Positions 9,567-17,893 of a DNA stretch of 38,496 bases are shown in pieces; the first letter of the stretch is position 1, and every line of letters begins with the position of its first letter. The DNA comes from JAVJSD01 sp040219575 (GTDB lineage Bacteria; Planctomycetota; Planctomycetia; Pirellulales; Pirellulaceae). The stretch is from NCBI GenBank assembly GCA_040219575.1, contig JAVJSD010000123.1, positions 1 to 38,496 on the forward strand, written 5' to 3'. The notes below the pieces were generated by a model. That model worked only from the letters and a program-made list of their open reading frames with translations. It searched no databases and was not told the origin of the DNA. The position numbers and the translations under genes are program-made.

Positions 9567-9641
9567 GTAGCCGGCGCTGCCAGCGTCGACGTCGATGCTG
9601 GCAGCATCGGCGACGAACGCAAAGATGGGCAGCCAAGCTAC
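9567..9641. repeat. Possible second-family REP-pair element with a 30-bp palindrome
   Basis: The segment begins GTAGC and ends GCTAC, the same tips as the main REP pairs, but its interior differs. It contains a near-perfect 30-bp palindrome at 9576-9605 (GCTGCCAGC arms around GTCGACGTCGAT, one mismatch pair). An alternative hairpin, CGATGC-TGGCA-GCATCG, overlaps the right half. The last base coincides with the hydrolase stop codon, so it may terminate that gene. Assignment to a REP-like class rests only on the tips. Confidence 0.4.
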
Positions 9642-11416
9642 TACTTCTCGGCGTCCGCCGCCGCGAGTTCCACCGCCGCCATCAGCGCCATCGCGCCGCC
9701 CCGGGCGTCGGGACCGAGAATGGCCGTCCGATCGTAGTACGCGCGGAGGTCCTTCTGCTTGCCGGTGCCGGTGCAGACATCGACCAAACGGCCGTCCGCC
9801 GGGGCGCGGGTGCGGATGGCGTACCAGGCGCGATCGATGATCGGCCGATAGGTCTTGGCGTCGAGCCAGCCGCGGCGCACGCCGCGCGTCATGGCGTAGG
9901 TGATCATGCAGGTGCTGGTCAGTTCGCGATAGCTTTCCGGTCGATCGATCACTTGATGCCAGCAACCATTGAGGTCCTGATGCCTGGCCAGGGCCTGCAT
10001 GTGCTCGCGAAACGCCGCCAGCCAACGCTGGCGGTGCGGGTGATCCTCCGGCAAATCGCTGAGCACCATCGCCATGCCCAGGGCCGGAAAGCCGTTGCCG
10101 CGTCCCCAGGCGGCCTCGTCGAGCGGCGAGTGCCGATAGAGGCCGTCCTCGCGCAGTACGAGCTTGCGCATGAAGTCGAGATGCCGCGAACAGGCGTCGT
10201 AGAACACGGGCTCGCCGCCGAGCCGACCGGTGCGCGAGAGAATTGGACCGCCCATGAACAGCGCGTCGCTCATCTCGCTGTGAAACGGCATCGACGTCCG
10301 CGGACGGCCGTCGTCGTCGAGCCCCAACTTCGCGGCGCTTTTGGCCAATTCGAGATATCGCGCGCGGCGTTCGCCTTCGGTCACGCGGGCCAGTTCACAG
10401 AAGATCAAATGGCCCGATAGCGCGCTGCCGTTGCCGGGCGAGGTCGGCTTCTCGCCGCTGAAGTACGGCGCGACGATCCGCTCGACGTCGGCCCGATGGG
10501 CGTCATCGGCGGTCAGTTCACCCAGCCGTATCCGCGCCACCAGCGCCAACGCGGGAATGTAAACCACCTGCTTGAGATCGTGCCCATAGTGTTGAGAAAG
10601 CTGCCGGGCGACTTGCAGCGGCGTACGGTCGAGACGCTGCTGCATTTCACGCCGCGCCGCCGACGGCCCGGAAAACTCGCTGGCCTCGATCGCGGCGAAA
10701 AGCGCCGGCAGAAACTCCTGCTCCTCGCCGGTGACCGTCAGCTTGAGTGCGGGAATGGTCCCGGTTTCGCAAGCTGCGGCGGCGACCAACTGCGTCGCGA
10801 GCTCGTCGTCGGCCAGCCCGCCTTCATCAGCCTTCAGGGCGGCGGCCAGCTTCTTCGTCCGCGGGTCGGCGTCCTTGGGCGCGTGCCAACGCAGCGCGGG
10901 CCCTTGCTCGACGACGATCACAAGGTCGGGGGCGTGCATGCCGATCCACCGCCACAGGTAGGCCGCTTCGGGATCGGTGGGGCTGTTGTAAGCGGCCGAC
11001 TTCGGCGGATAGCCGTGTCGCGGATCACCGCCTGAGCCGTTGTCGCCCACCGAAGCCTGGGGAATTTTCAGGCCGTCCGGATTGCCGCACGCAATGGCGG
11101 AAAGCGTGAACCGCGACCGCTGCTCCAATGCGGCTTTACCCGTGTGAAACCACGGCATCGTCCGCCGCACCGCTTCGACCGACGCGGTGCGTCCGTCGAG
11201 TCCGCCGACGACGAGGATCCGCGTCTTCGGTGTGCCGTAATCGAGGTCGCCCTTTCCAATCAGGCATTCGATCGGCGTACCCTGCCGTGTCACGCCCAGT
11301 GCGGAGGTTTGATAGCCGCCCAGGAACTCCTCCGCCTCGGCCAGGTTCAGCATGGCGAGGCAGGAGAAGAGAATGAAACTGGCGACGCGCGATCGAGAAA
11401 GGCGCGAACGGGGCAT
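9641..11416 (-). CDS. Secreted two-part protein: M14-like N-terminus fused to GH88/GH105-like hydrolase
   Basis: The product has 591 residues. ATG at 11416 is preceded by AAGGAAT and opens a signal peptide (about 1-27, ending LNLAEA); a longer open frame upstream is not signal-like. Residues 30-230 (ILVVGGLDGRTASVEAV, ACGNPDGLKIP, APDLVIVVEQGP) resemble the zinc carboxypeptidase M14 core, but the usual HxxE zinc pair reads LDGRTAS, so this part is probably inactive. The C-terminal half resembles unsaturated glucuronyl/rhamnogalacturonyl hydrolases (GH88/GH105), with alpha-barrel motifs SDALFMGGPILSRTG, DEAAWGRGNGFPALGMAM and LNGCWHQVID. Such enzymes finish polysaccharide lyase products. No lyase or sulfatase neighbours are present. 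Confidence 0.8.
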   Translation of the reverse strand: MPRSRLSRSRVASFILFSCLAMLNLAEAEEFLGGYQTSALGVTRQGTPIECLIGKGDLDYGTPKTRILVVGGLDGRTASVEAVRRTMPWFHTGKAALEQRSRFTLSAIACGNPDGLKIPQASVGDNGSGGDPRHGYPPKSAAYNSPTDPEAAYLWRWIGMHAPDLVIVVEQGPALRWHAPKDADPRTKKLAAALKADEGGLADDELATQLVAAAACETGTIPALKLTVTGEEQEFLPALFAAIEASEFSGPSAARREMQQRLDRTPLQVARQLSQHYGHDLKQVVYIPALALVARIRLGELTADDAHRADVERIVAPYFSGEKPTSPGNGSALSGHLIFCELARVTEGERRARYLELAKSAAKLGLDDDGRPRTSMPFHSEMSDALFMGGPILSRTGRLGGEPVFYDACSRHLDFMRKLVLREDGLYRHSPLDEAAWGRGNGFPALGMAMVLSDLPEDHPHRQRWLAAFREHMQALARHQDLNGCWHQVIDRPESYRELTSTCMITYAMTRGVRRGWLDAKTYRPIIDRAWYAIRTRAPADGRLVDVCTGTGKQKDLRAYYDRTAILGPDARGGAMALMAAVELAAADAEK

Positions 11417-11512
11417 GGTGGATTCCTTGGGGAGTGCGATGGATCGACTCGTCGAATCCTGCCTGCCCGGCACGGCCGAGTCAACCATCGCCCGGAATTC
11501 CGGCCGGGGCGT

Positions 11513-12055
11513 TCAGTTCAGCAGCAGCGGATTGGGCGACTCGGGATCGTCCTCGCGCCGCTCCCACTCGCGGCGAACCTCGCGCAGTCCGTAAGCGCAC
11601 ATTTCGAAGTGCCGGCTGAGTCGCTCGAGCACGTCGTTGGGGGCCGGGTCCTCGCTGTCGGCTTCGATGGTGCTGGCGATGAAGTACGCCCGTTTGCCAT
11701 GCACGCAGTAGTCGCCGAAGCGGTCGGTTTCGCCTTTGGCCGTCCGCTTGCGCAGCGCCTCGGGATAGAGGCCGGTCCAGAACAGGGCGAAATCGCCGAT
11801 GTGGCGATGGACTTCCCGGCGGGCGCCGCCAATCCGCTGTTCCGCCTCATATAGCATCTCGCCGATCTCGGTCGCCCGGCGGCCGGAGAGATGGCGGACC
11901 CCGTAAACCGCGTCGAATCGCACGAATCGGATCAGCAGTTCGCTGAGATAGTCGATCAGCGAGGGATCGGCGACGCCGAGTTGTGCTTGGAATGTCTGCT
12001 CGGTGAGCCCGGTGAAAAACCGTCGCAAAACAGCACTGGGAACTTCGGATGCCAT
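11513..12055 (-). CDS. Conserved-looking protein of unknown function, 180 aa
   Basis: The product is soluble and mostly helical, with no signal peptide or membrane segment and no motif that I recognise. It is rich in charged residues and contains EIGEMLYEAEQRIGG and RKRTAKGETDRFGDY. The start ATG is supported by a strong ribosome site, TAGGAGGC, 8 bases upstream, and codon use matches its neighbours, so the gene is real. It lies between the secreted hydrolase and the MddA-like gene on the same strand, with gaps that suggest its own transcript. Confidence 0.75.
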   Translation of the reverse strand: MASEVPSAVLRRFFTGLTEQTFQAQLGVADPSLIDYLSELLIRFVRFDAVYGVRHLSGRRATEIGEMLYEAEQRIGGARREVHRHIGDFALFWTGLYPEALRKRTAKGETDRFGDYCVHGKRAYFIASTIEADSEDPAPNDVLERLSRHFEMCAYGLREVRREWERREDDPESPNPLLLN

Positions 12056-12220
12056 GTTGGGGGCCTCCTACGCGATCTCAAAACCACTCTTCAACTCTAC
12101 TTTCGCCCGCAGGGATGGGTCAAGGTTGATGTGTTGCTGCCGCCTACACGAATTCCGACGTAACTCGTTCGTCCCCAGGGGTTAACAGTGACACACCCAA
12201 TGGCCGGCCGATCATTATGG

Positions 12221-12976
12221 TCACACCTTGGTTCGCTGTCGGACGGTGGGGAAGGGAATCTGCGGCAGCAGCATCGGCACGCGCCGGCGATACTGCCGGT
12301 ACGCCTCGCCGTGGAACTCCGCCAGGTTTCGCTCTTCGAGTTGGATGGCGACCAGGATGTAGGCGGTCGTGGCCAGGGCGAACACCAGGTGGGCGACCGT
12401 CATCGCCGGCGACGCCCAAAACGTCATCAGCCAGCCCACATAGAGCGGATGTCGAACCAGTCGGTACGGCCCCGGCGTGGTGAACTGGAGTGGCGTGTAC
12501 GGTTTTCCCCGCAGGTAGAGCCAGACCTGCCGCATGCCGAACAGGTCGAAATGGTTGATCAGGAAGGTGGTGGCCAGGATCGTCAGCCAGCCGCCGGCGA
12601 ACACGCCGTACATCACGCCTCGGGCCGCGGGATGCTCCAGATTCCAGATTTGCCCGCCGATCGGCTGCCAGCACAGAAACAGCGCCAGCAGGGCCGCGTT
12701 CGAGGCCAACACGTAGGTGCTGCGTTCGATCGGTTGGGGAACCCATTTCGTCCACCAGCGTTTGAACGTGGGCCGGGCCATCAGGCTGTGTTGCACGGCG
12801 AACAGACCCAGCAGGGCGACGTCGATCAGCAGGGCCCAACCGACGTGCGTCCTGGGCGCCGCATCGATCGAGTTGGCGAGGCCGAAATTGCCCAAAAAGG
12901 CGATGGCATACAGAAAAACGCCCAGAAACATGGCGTAGCAGGCGACTCCATAGGCAAAGAACGCGATTCGCTTCAT
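12221..12976 (-). CDS. Methanethiol S-methyltransferase-like integral membrane protein (MddA/NnrU/ICMT superfamily)
   Basis: The product has 251 residues and about five or six membrane helices, starting with FFAYGVACYAMFLGVFLYAI. The C-terminal part has the isoprenylcysteine-methyltransferase-type SAM site: GPYRLVRHPLYVGWLMTFW followed by QLEERNLAEFHGEAYRQYRR. That pairing, with FAVQHSLMARP near residue 65, is typical of MddA proteins, which methylate methanethiol to dimethyl sulfide; related NnrU-like proteins differ. ATG at 12976 precedes the first helix; the open frame runs 85 codons further upstream through the REP-rich intergenic region and is not credible there. No sulfur-metabolism neighbours are visible. 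Confidence 0.8.
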   Translation of the reverse strand: MKRIAFFAYGVACYAMFLGVFLYAIAFLGNFGLANSIDAAPRTHVGWALLIDVALLGLFAVQHSLMARPTFKRWWTKWVPQPIERSTYVLASNAALLALFLCWQPIGGQIWNLEHPAARGVMYGVFAGGWLTILATTFLINHFDLFGMRQVWLYLRGKPYTPLQFTTPGPYRLVRHPLYVGWLMTFWASPAMTVAHLVFALATTAYILVAIQLEERNLAEFHGEAYRQYRRRVPMLLPQIPFPTVRQRTKV

Positions 12977-13153
12977 GGTGTGGAAATTCCCGTGTGACGT
13001 TTTCCAACAGGTCGGCAAAAAAGCCCCGCTCGGCCGCGATTTTCGCTCGGTCGATGGGTTTTTAAGCGAGAGACCTGAGAAAGCGCAACATCCTCGCCAG
13101 CAGAAATGACGACGGGAAAGTGCGATGAGGGCGGCGTAATCGCCAAAATTCGG

Positions 13154-13227
13154 GTGGGCAGAATTCGTGAGACTTCTGGAAACGCCATCTCGGCAACGAA
13201 TTCCCGAACTCTCACGAGTTCGGCTAC
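13154..13227. repeat. REP-pair (BIME-like) element, copy 3 (inverted, diverged)
   Basis: Read on the minus strand, the element starts with GTAGCCGAACTCGTGAGAG (13227 leftwards). A 26- to 27-base spacer follows, then the opposite unit with core AGAAGTC-TCAC-GAATTC. The loops GTGA and TCAC are complementary across the halves. One unit (13154-13178) has an extra base and altered tip, so the copy is degenerating. Confidence 0.75.
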
Positions 13228-13292
13228 CCAAGAATCGATCCCCGGCGCAGCACGAGGCTTTGTTTGGAATCGCTGACGTGGCAAATCGACTT

Positions 13293-13355
13293 GTAGCGGA
13301 ACTCGTGAGAGTTCCTCTGTTTCACTGCCACCGGAAGTCTCACGACCTCCGCGAC
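13293..13355. repeat. REP-pair (BIME-like) element, copy 4
   Basis: The element is 63 bp. The left unit (13293-13315) starts GTAGCGGAACTCGTGAGAG. The spacer is 17 bp and shares TTCAC and TGCC with copy 2. The right unit (13333-13355) is GGAAGTC-TCAC-GACCTCC and ends GCGAC. Length and spacer are identical to copy 2, although the sequence has drifted. Confidence 0.85.
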
Positions 13356-13405
13356 GTGGCTTCCAGACGACGAAGCATCGAGCCGACGAAGTTTCCAGAA
13401 AGGGC

Positions 13406-13699
13406 CTAGATCGGCTCGATCTCGGTTTTGGCCTCGCGGACCGCCCGTTGGGCGTTATCCGTGAAGTTGTCGATCTGGTTCAGACCGCGGAGCAGCATGG
13501 CGTGCCCGTCGACTTCGATGTCGGCGATGCCCGTCTCGTCCATGGTCCGGGCCAGCGCGCTGATGCGATTCGCCTGTTCGCGTAAACGCTCGACCACCCC
13601 CCCCATCCGTTCGCTGCTATACGGCTCTTTCCGCGCCGACCGGCTGGGGCGCGTGGCCGTGGCGTTTCCAGTTTTTGTTCGCGTTTGCTTCTTTGGCAC
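13406..13699 (-). CDS. Small protein of unknown function, 97 aa
   Basis: The start is GTG at 13699 with a good ribosome site (CTGGAGG, 9 bases upstream). ATG at 13732 and an internal ATG at residue 34 are less well supported. The first 30 residues are basic (KKQTRTKTG, RPSRSARKE). The rest is an amphipathic helical region (VVERLREQANRISALA, ADIEVDGHAMLLRGL, NQIDNFTDNAQRAVREAK), likely to form a coiled coil or helical bundle. I recognise no family. It could be a small DNA- or RNA-associated protein, judging only from the basic head. Confidence 0.65.
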   Translation of the reverse strand: MPKKQTRTKTGNATATRPSRSARKEPYSSERMGGVVERLREQANRISALARTMDETGIADIEVDGHAMLLRGLNQIDNFTDNAQRAVREAKTEIEPI

Positions 13700-13934
13700 C
13701 GATGAATTCCTCCAGGCGGTAGGGTAGTTCATTGGGCTGAAGTTGTAAAGTTTTTTCAACCAATTCGTAACGATTCTCCGCGAACAAGGGCGAAAACGCC
13801 CAGAAATGAGTGAAAAACTTTGCGGAATCTCATCGAATCCGCCCCTGCACGTCGGACGCGACGCGACGCAGGTGGGCCCTTTCAGGGGGGTTGCCACTAG
13901 CCCCACTGGGCTGCGAGTCGATCTCGAACTCTAG

Positions 13935-13954
13935 CCGCCGCAGCATCGCGGCGG
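13935..13954. terminator. GC stem-loop just after the SGNH hydrolase stop
   Basis: A perfect 7-bp stem, CCGCCGC-AGCATC-GCGGCGG, starts 4 bases beyond the hydrolase stop on the minus strand. No T-tract follows, so it is terminator-like at best and may instead stabilise the mRNA end. Confidence 0.45.
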
Positions 13955-13957
13955 GAT

Positions 13958-14683
13958 TTAATTCTCGCCAAGCAGTTGCTTGACGCGGGGCTCGATCGCT
14001 TCGGCCCACAGGCGATAGCCCTTGTCGCTGAGATGCAGCAGGTCGGGCATGATCTCGCGCGTCAGTTGCCCGTCGTCGTTGAGAAAGCTCGCGCCGATGT
14101 CGAGATAGTGGACGTTCTTGCCGTCGTCGAGTTTGGCGACGAGCTTGTTGGTCTTGCTGTTGACTTCGCGGCGGGCGTCCTTGTCGCTGGCGCCGCGGGG
14201 GAAGATCGCCAGCAGCAGGATCTTGGTGGAGGGCGATTTGGCCTGGATGCTTTTGACGATGGCGGTGACGCCGTCGGCGATCTCCCGCGGTGTGTTGGAT
14301 CCGGAGTTGTTCGTGCCGATCATCACCACGGCCAACTTCGGCGAAATGTCGTTGAAGTTTCCGTTGTCGAGCCGCCACAGGACGTGCTGCGTGCGATCGC
14401 CGCCGATTCCGAGGTTGGCGGCATTGCGTTTCCCATAGTACTCCTCCCAGACTTTGCGTCCCGCGCCTTCCCAACCTTGGGTGATCGAATCGCCGACAAA
14501 CACCAGATCGACGTTCCCCTTGGCGACGCGGGCGTTGATCGACTCGTGGCGTTTGGTCCAGTTGCCGTCACGCGGCACAGGTTTTACCGCGTCGTGCGCG
14601 GGAGCATCTTCCGCGCGAGCCGCGGCGACAAACACCAGCAGCGACATGGCCGCCAACACAACGTGGAAGCAACGGCGTTTCAT
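13958..14683 (-). CDS. Secreted SGNH/GDSL-family hydrolase
   Basis: The product has 241 residues with a signal peptide (about 1-24, ending AAARAE). The SGNH blocks are all visible: nucleophile Ser66 in FVGDSITQGW, the block II glycine in NLGIGGDRTQ, Asn125 in MIGTNNSG, and the Asp214/His217 pair in PDLLHLSDKGY. The sequence style matches platelet-activating-factor acetylhydrolase IB-like esterases common in planctomycetes, often acting on acetyl groups of glycans or lipids; the substrate is not predictable. The start is supported by AGGAGA 7 bases upstream. It is transcribed divergently from the HEAT-like gene. Confidence 0.92.
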   Translation of the reverse strand: MKRRCFHVVLAAMSLLVFVAAARAEDAPAHDAVKPVPRDGNWTKRHESINARVAKGNVDLVFVGDSITQGWEGAGRKVWEEYYGKRNAANLGIGGDRTQHVLWRLDNGNFNDISPKLAVVMIGTNNSGSNTPREIADGVTAIVKSIQAKSPSTKILLLAIFPRGASDKDARREVNSKTNKLVAKLDDGKNVHYLDIGASFLNDDGQLTREIMPDLLHLSDKGYRLWAEAIEPRVKQLLGEN

Positions 14684-14933
14684 GGGGAGGTCTCCTGATG
14701 GAAACGGGCGAGCGGGAAACCGTCGCGATTTCCGGCAGCGGGGGGCGTTTCTACAATCCCTTTACTTTAGTTCTCGCGCCGGCTGATCGCCAGTTTCCTC
14801 TGGCGACTTTCGCCCCAGGCGGGACAAAACCACGTCCCGCGTCACGGTTCGGTGGACGATTGTCGTGGTTGCGGCCTAGAATGGGGGGCGGTCCCGCGTG
14901 TTCCTCCCCTGGAAGTCATCAAGCCGCTCGCAC

Positions 14934-16157
14934 ATGAAGATGCTGCTACGCTATCGACCGCTCTGCTGGATCTCCGTCGCCGCCTGGATGATCGCGTCGG
15001 GGGCGGCCAGTGCGCAGCCGTCGCCCGCGGGGCCGGGATCGTCGTTGAAGAAGCCGGCGACGGGCCAGCTGTCGCCGCGGGAACGGGTGCTTCGGCTCGG
15101 CGACGACGACTTCACCGTCCGCGAGCAGGCCGCCGCGAAACTGCTCGAAGCGGGCGCGAGCGCCGTCGCCGCGCTCGAGGAGGGCGCCGTCAGCAACGAT
15201 CGCGAGATCCGCTACGCCTCGCAGCGTCTGCTGGCCGCGATTCGCCGCAGCGCCTTCGAAGAGCGTCTGGCCGCCTTCGCCCGCGATGGGGAGGAGGCCG
15301 TCGGCGGGCAGTTGCCCGCCTGGGACGTTTATCGCCAACTGCTGGGAAACTCGGAGCAATCCCGCCAACTGTTTGTCGAGATGCAGCGCGCCGAGCCGCA
15401 GTTGCTGGCCGCGATCGACAAGGGCCGACGCGAGGCGGCCTACCAGACGAACCTGCGCTGTGAGGTGCTGCAGCGGGAAATGCAGGTTTACAACCGCGAG
15501 ATCTCGCTGGCCACGGTCGCCTCGCTGCTATTGGCCGCCGGCCACCCGCAGGTCGTGCTGCCGCAACAATCGGGCTCGCTGCTCTACAGCTACTGCTATC
15601 AAGGCGGCGTTCGCGCGGCGCTGGCCGGCGGAGACTATGAGCCGCAGGTCCGCAAACTGCTCGGTCGCTACATCGCCCAAAGCGACGATACCACGGCCTA
15701 TCAAGGCCTGGTGCTGGCCACCCAGTACGAGATCAAGGAAGGCTTGGAGCCAGCCCTGCGTATTCTACGCGATACCAACCAGCAGCCCTACGCCATTCAG
15801 TTCGCGATTCTGGCAATCGCCCGCCTGGGCGACAAGCAACAGATGGAGGCGGTCGAACCGTTTCTCGCCGACGCCACGCATGTCACGCATCGCCGCGTGG
15901 GCGACGACAACCGCCTCGTGGCCGTGCAGGTTCGCGACGTGGCGCTGGCCGCGCTGGTGCACCTCTCCGGCCAGGACTACCGCGACTACGGCTATCGCCA
16001 CATCCAGCCCAACCCCCAAACCGTCTTTACCGCCAACTCGGCCTGCTTCGAAAACGATGCAGACCGCGAGAAGGCCGTTCAGCGGTGGCGCGACTACCGC
16101 GCCGGCAAGTTGAAAGACGCCGACAAGCCCAAGGACGCCAGCGACGCCCAAGGCTGA
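14934..16157 (+). CDS. Exported HEAT-repeat-like protein of unknown function
   Basis: The product has 407 residues. ATG at 14934 (an alternative ATG is at 14940) opens a signal peptide, MLLRYRPLCWISVAAWMIAS, ending near ASAQ. The mature part starts with a helix-turn-helix pair (LGDDDFTVREQAAAKLLEAG, ASAVAALEEGAVSNDREIRY) typical of HEAT/armadillo repeats, and further helical repeats occur around residues 235-320. The C-terminus is a polar tail. Such exported HEAT proteins are frequent in planctomycetes and probably act as periplasmic scaffolds; no catalytic motif is visible. Confidence 0.75.
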   Translation: MKMLLRYRPLCWISVAAWMIASGAASAQPSPAGPGSSLKKPATGQLSPRERVLRLGDDDFTVREQAAAKLLEAGASAVAALEEGAVSNDREIRYASQRLLAAIRRSAFEERLAAFARDGEEAVGGQLPAWDVYRQLLGNSEQSRQLFVEMQRAEPQLLAAIDKGRREAAYQTNLRCEVLQREMQVYNREISLATVASLLLAAGHPQVVLPQQSGSLLYSYCYQGGVRAALAGGDYEPQVRKLLGRYIAQSDDTTAYQGLVLATQYEIKEGLEPALRILRDTNQQPYAIQFAILAIARLGDKQQMEAVEPFLADATHVTHRRVGDDNRLVAVQVRDVALAALVHLSGQDYRDYGYRHIQPNPQTVFTANSACFENDADREKAVQRWRDYRAGKLKDADKPKDASDAQG

Positions 16158-16176
16158 GCGACAGACTTCCTATCCA

Positions 16177-16235
16177 TCAACAATCGCTATTCAGGAGGCC
16201 GGGTCAACTCCTGATTGATGAATGGCGAGTGTTGA
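16177..16235. terminator. Large imperfect inverted repeat between convergent genes
   Basis: The left arm, TCAACAATCGCTATTCA then GGAG, pairs with the right arm CTCCTGATTGATGAATGGCG then AGTGTTGA. The right arm carries a 7-base insertion. The element lies between two convergent stops (16157 and 16298), where a bidirectional terminator is expected, but no U-tract is present. It might also be a mobile short repeat. Confidence 0.5.
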
Positions 16236-16297
16236 TTGTGAAGTGACGGAGAGTTCGCTCAAAACGCCATACCGCGTGCAAGCTGCACTTGCCGATC

Positions 16298-17251
16298 CTA
16301 CTCTTTCCGCTTCAGCTCGGCCGGCTGGTACTCCTTGGCCCACTTCCGCAAGTACTCCTGCGCGGCGGCCGTGCCGTAGTTTTCGAGCTTGCCGGCGTCG
16401 ATGATGCGGCGGGCGATGTCCCCCACCTGTTGCCGCGCCGCCGCGTGCTCGGTGCAGTAGGCTTCCACCTTGCCCGCCGCCTCGGCCACCTGTTTGGCCG
16501 TCGCGTTCTTGTTGATCACCGGCACGAGCAACGATCGCAGATTGGGATCCTGCTCCGCGGCTGGCTTGCCTCCGTCCGGCTTGGCGGCCGCGGGACGCAT
16601 CGTGTATCCGCGAGCGCCGAGTTGCTCCAGCGTGGGCGCCTTTTTCTCGCCCAATACTTCGACGACGGCTTGGGCGACTTTGGGGGCGTCGGCCTGCACG
16701 CTCGGCTGCACCAGTGCGAAGTTCGCCGTCACCCGGTTGTCTTTCGCCACCAGCACGGTGACCGCGACCTTGCGATTGAGCCCGAAGGCGCCGGGCCCTT
16801 CCTGTCCATCGACCGCCCACACGATCGGCACTCCCTGGGGCATGGCGTGCTGGGCCCGCTTGACGAAGTTCTCGGTTTCGGTGGCGTCGTCCGAGAGCAG
16901 CACCACGCCGCCCGCCAGGCCATCGTCCTTTCGCTTGGCCACGTAGTCCATGATCAGCCGCGTCAGCCCGACCGACGGCCGCGTCACTTCGTGGACGAAG
17001 AACAACGTGATCGGCTTGCCTTGCGCCTCCTCCACCAGGTCGAATTCCTTACCGGCCCGATCGCCGAGCAGGGCCCGCACCTTGAGCGCGGCCAACTTCT
17101 CGCCGACCTGGGGACCGGAGAAAATTGGATCGTCTTCGCCCTCCGCGGCGGTCGCCCTGTTGGCGAAGTTGAGGGAAACGCCCGGCAGCGCCAAAAGGCA
17201 GCCGGCGAATACGACAAGCAGCGGCACGGAAAACGAACTCGCTTTGAACAT
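16298..17251 (-). CDS. Exported redoxin-fold protein lacking the CxxC motif
   Basis: The product has 317 residues. Its signal sequence or anchor is VPLLVVFAGCLLALPGVS, with the mature part starting near residue 36. Residues 45-190 read like a thioredoxin/TlpA/AhpC-type domain (VGEKLAALKVRALLGDRAGKE; GKPITLFFVHEVTRPSVGL; VTVLVAKDNRVTANFAL). The usual redox CxxC position is EVTRPS, so it cannot act as a thiol oxidoreductase. The C-terminal 110 residues are helical, with a lone Cys in KVEAYCTEH. The start is supported by GTGAGG upstream. The role may be structural or binding. Confidence 0.75.
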   Translation of the reverse strand: MFKASSFSVPLLVVFAGCLLALPGVSLNFANRATAAEGEDDPIFSGPQVGEKLAALKVRALLGDRAGKEFDLVEEAQGKPITLFFVHEVTRPSVGLTRLIMDYVAKRKDDGLAGGVVLLSDDATETENFVKRAQHAMPQGVPIVWAVDGQEGPGAFGLNRKVAVTVLVAKDNRVTANFALVQPSVQADAPKVAQAVVEVLGEKKAPTLEQLGARGYTMRPAAAKPDGGKPAAEQDPNLRSLLVPVINKNATAKQVAEAAGKVEAYCTEHAAARQQVGDIARRIIDAGKLENYGTAAAQEYLRKWAKEYQPAELKRKE

Positions 17252-17557
17252 GACAGGGCCTCACAGAATAGGAGAGGAGCAAGAAGGTCGCTGATTGATT
17301 CTAGCAGACGAGTCGACCAATCGTCGGGGAGAACGCCTGCAAAGATCGGCCGCGCGACTCCGAGTACCTGACCCTGACCAAGCGGCGACGAACGGCGATG
17401 CGGTGCAGCCTGGCGGCGCCCGACATTCTGCATTCTGCGGGAATCCTGCGAGGAGATCGGCTACGATGGGGTGATCACGGCCGGTACGGCCCGATGCATT
17501 CGCGAATTCTTTCGCGAACCGCATTCCGATCAATTCTTCACCTCAGGGAGTTCTCTC
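17252..17557. other. Divergent intergenic region
   Basis: These 306 bases separate the redoxin-fold gene from the divergent small membrane protein and should contain both promoters. I see no convincing gene, tRNA or strong inverted repeat in it. Confidence 0.5.
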
Positions 17558-17893
17558 ATGCACACGATTACCCACGTCGGCGTCCTCTCGCTCGCCAAGA
17601 TCATGGGAATGTCCGGCTTGTTGGTGGGGTTGCTCGTCGGCGTGCCGATGGGCCTGTTCATGATACTCGCCTCGCTCGCGGGAGGAGCGGCGGGCGGCAG
17701 CGCCGAATCGGCGGGAATCGGCGCCATGGGCGCGGGCGGCGGTCTGATGATCATGATAGCGCTTCCGTTGGGTTACGGCGTGGGCATGTTCATTTCGGGC
17801 CTGATCTACGGACTGATCTTCAACCTCGTGCTGAAGATGGCCGGCGGGCTGGAGCTGGAGATTCAGGCGCCCAACTACGCAAAACCCCACTGA
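17558..17893 (+). CDS. Small glycine-rich integral membrane protein, 111 aa
   Basis: ATG at 17558 is preceded by CAGGGAG at a good distance. Two hydrophobic segments are visible: MGMSGLLVGLLVGVPMGLFM followed by ILASLAGG, and LMIMIALPLGYGVGMFISGL continuing to FNLVLKMAGGLEL. Between them lies a Gly-Ala-Ser loop. GxxxG-type spacing suggests tight helix packing, as in pore-forming or oligomeric membrane proteins. I cannot name the family with certainty. Confidence 0.75.
   Translation: MHTITHVGVLSLAKIMGMSGLLVGLLVGVPMGLFMILASLAGGAAGGSAESAGIGAMGAGGGLMIMIALPLGYGVGMFISGLIYGLIFNLVLKMAGGLELEIQAPNYAKPH

Larger units (their letters stand above)
12977..13405. other. REP-rich intergenic region
   Basis: These 429 bases hold no supported gene. 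They contain two REP-pair elements in opposite orientation (13154-13227 and 13293-13355) only 65 bases apart. The region is upstream of the MddA-like gene and downstream of the 97-residue gene. Confidence 0.8.

Noticed and set aside
12144..13007. 287-codon minus-strand frame overlapping the MddA-like gene
   Set aside because: It is an Arg/Pro/His-rich shadow; the other frame has membrane helices and the RHPLYVGW motif.
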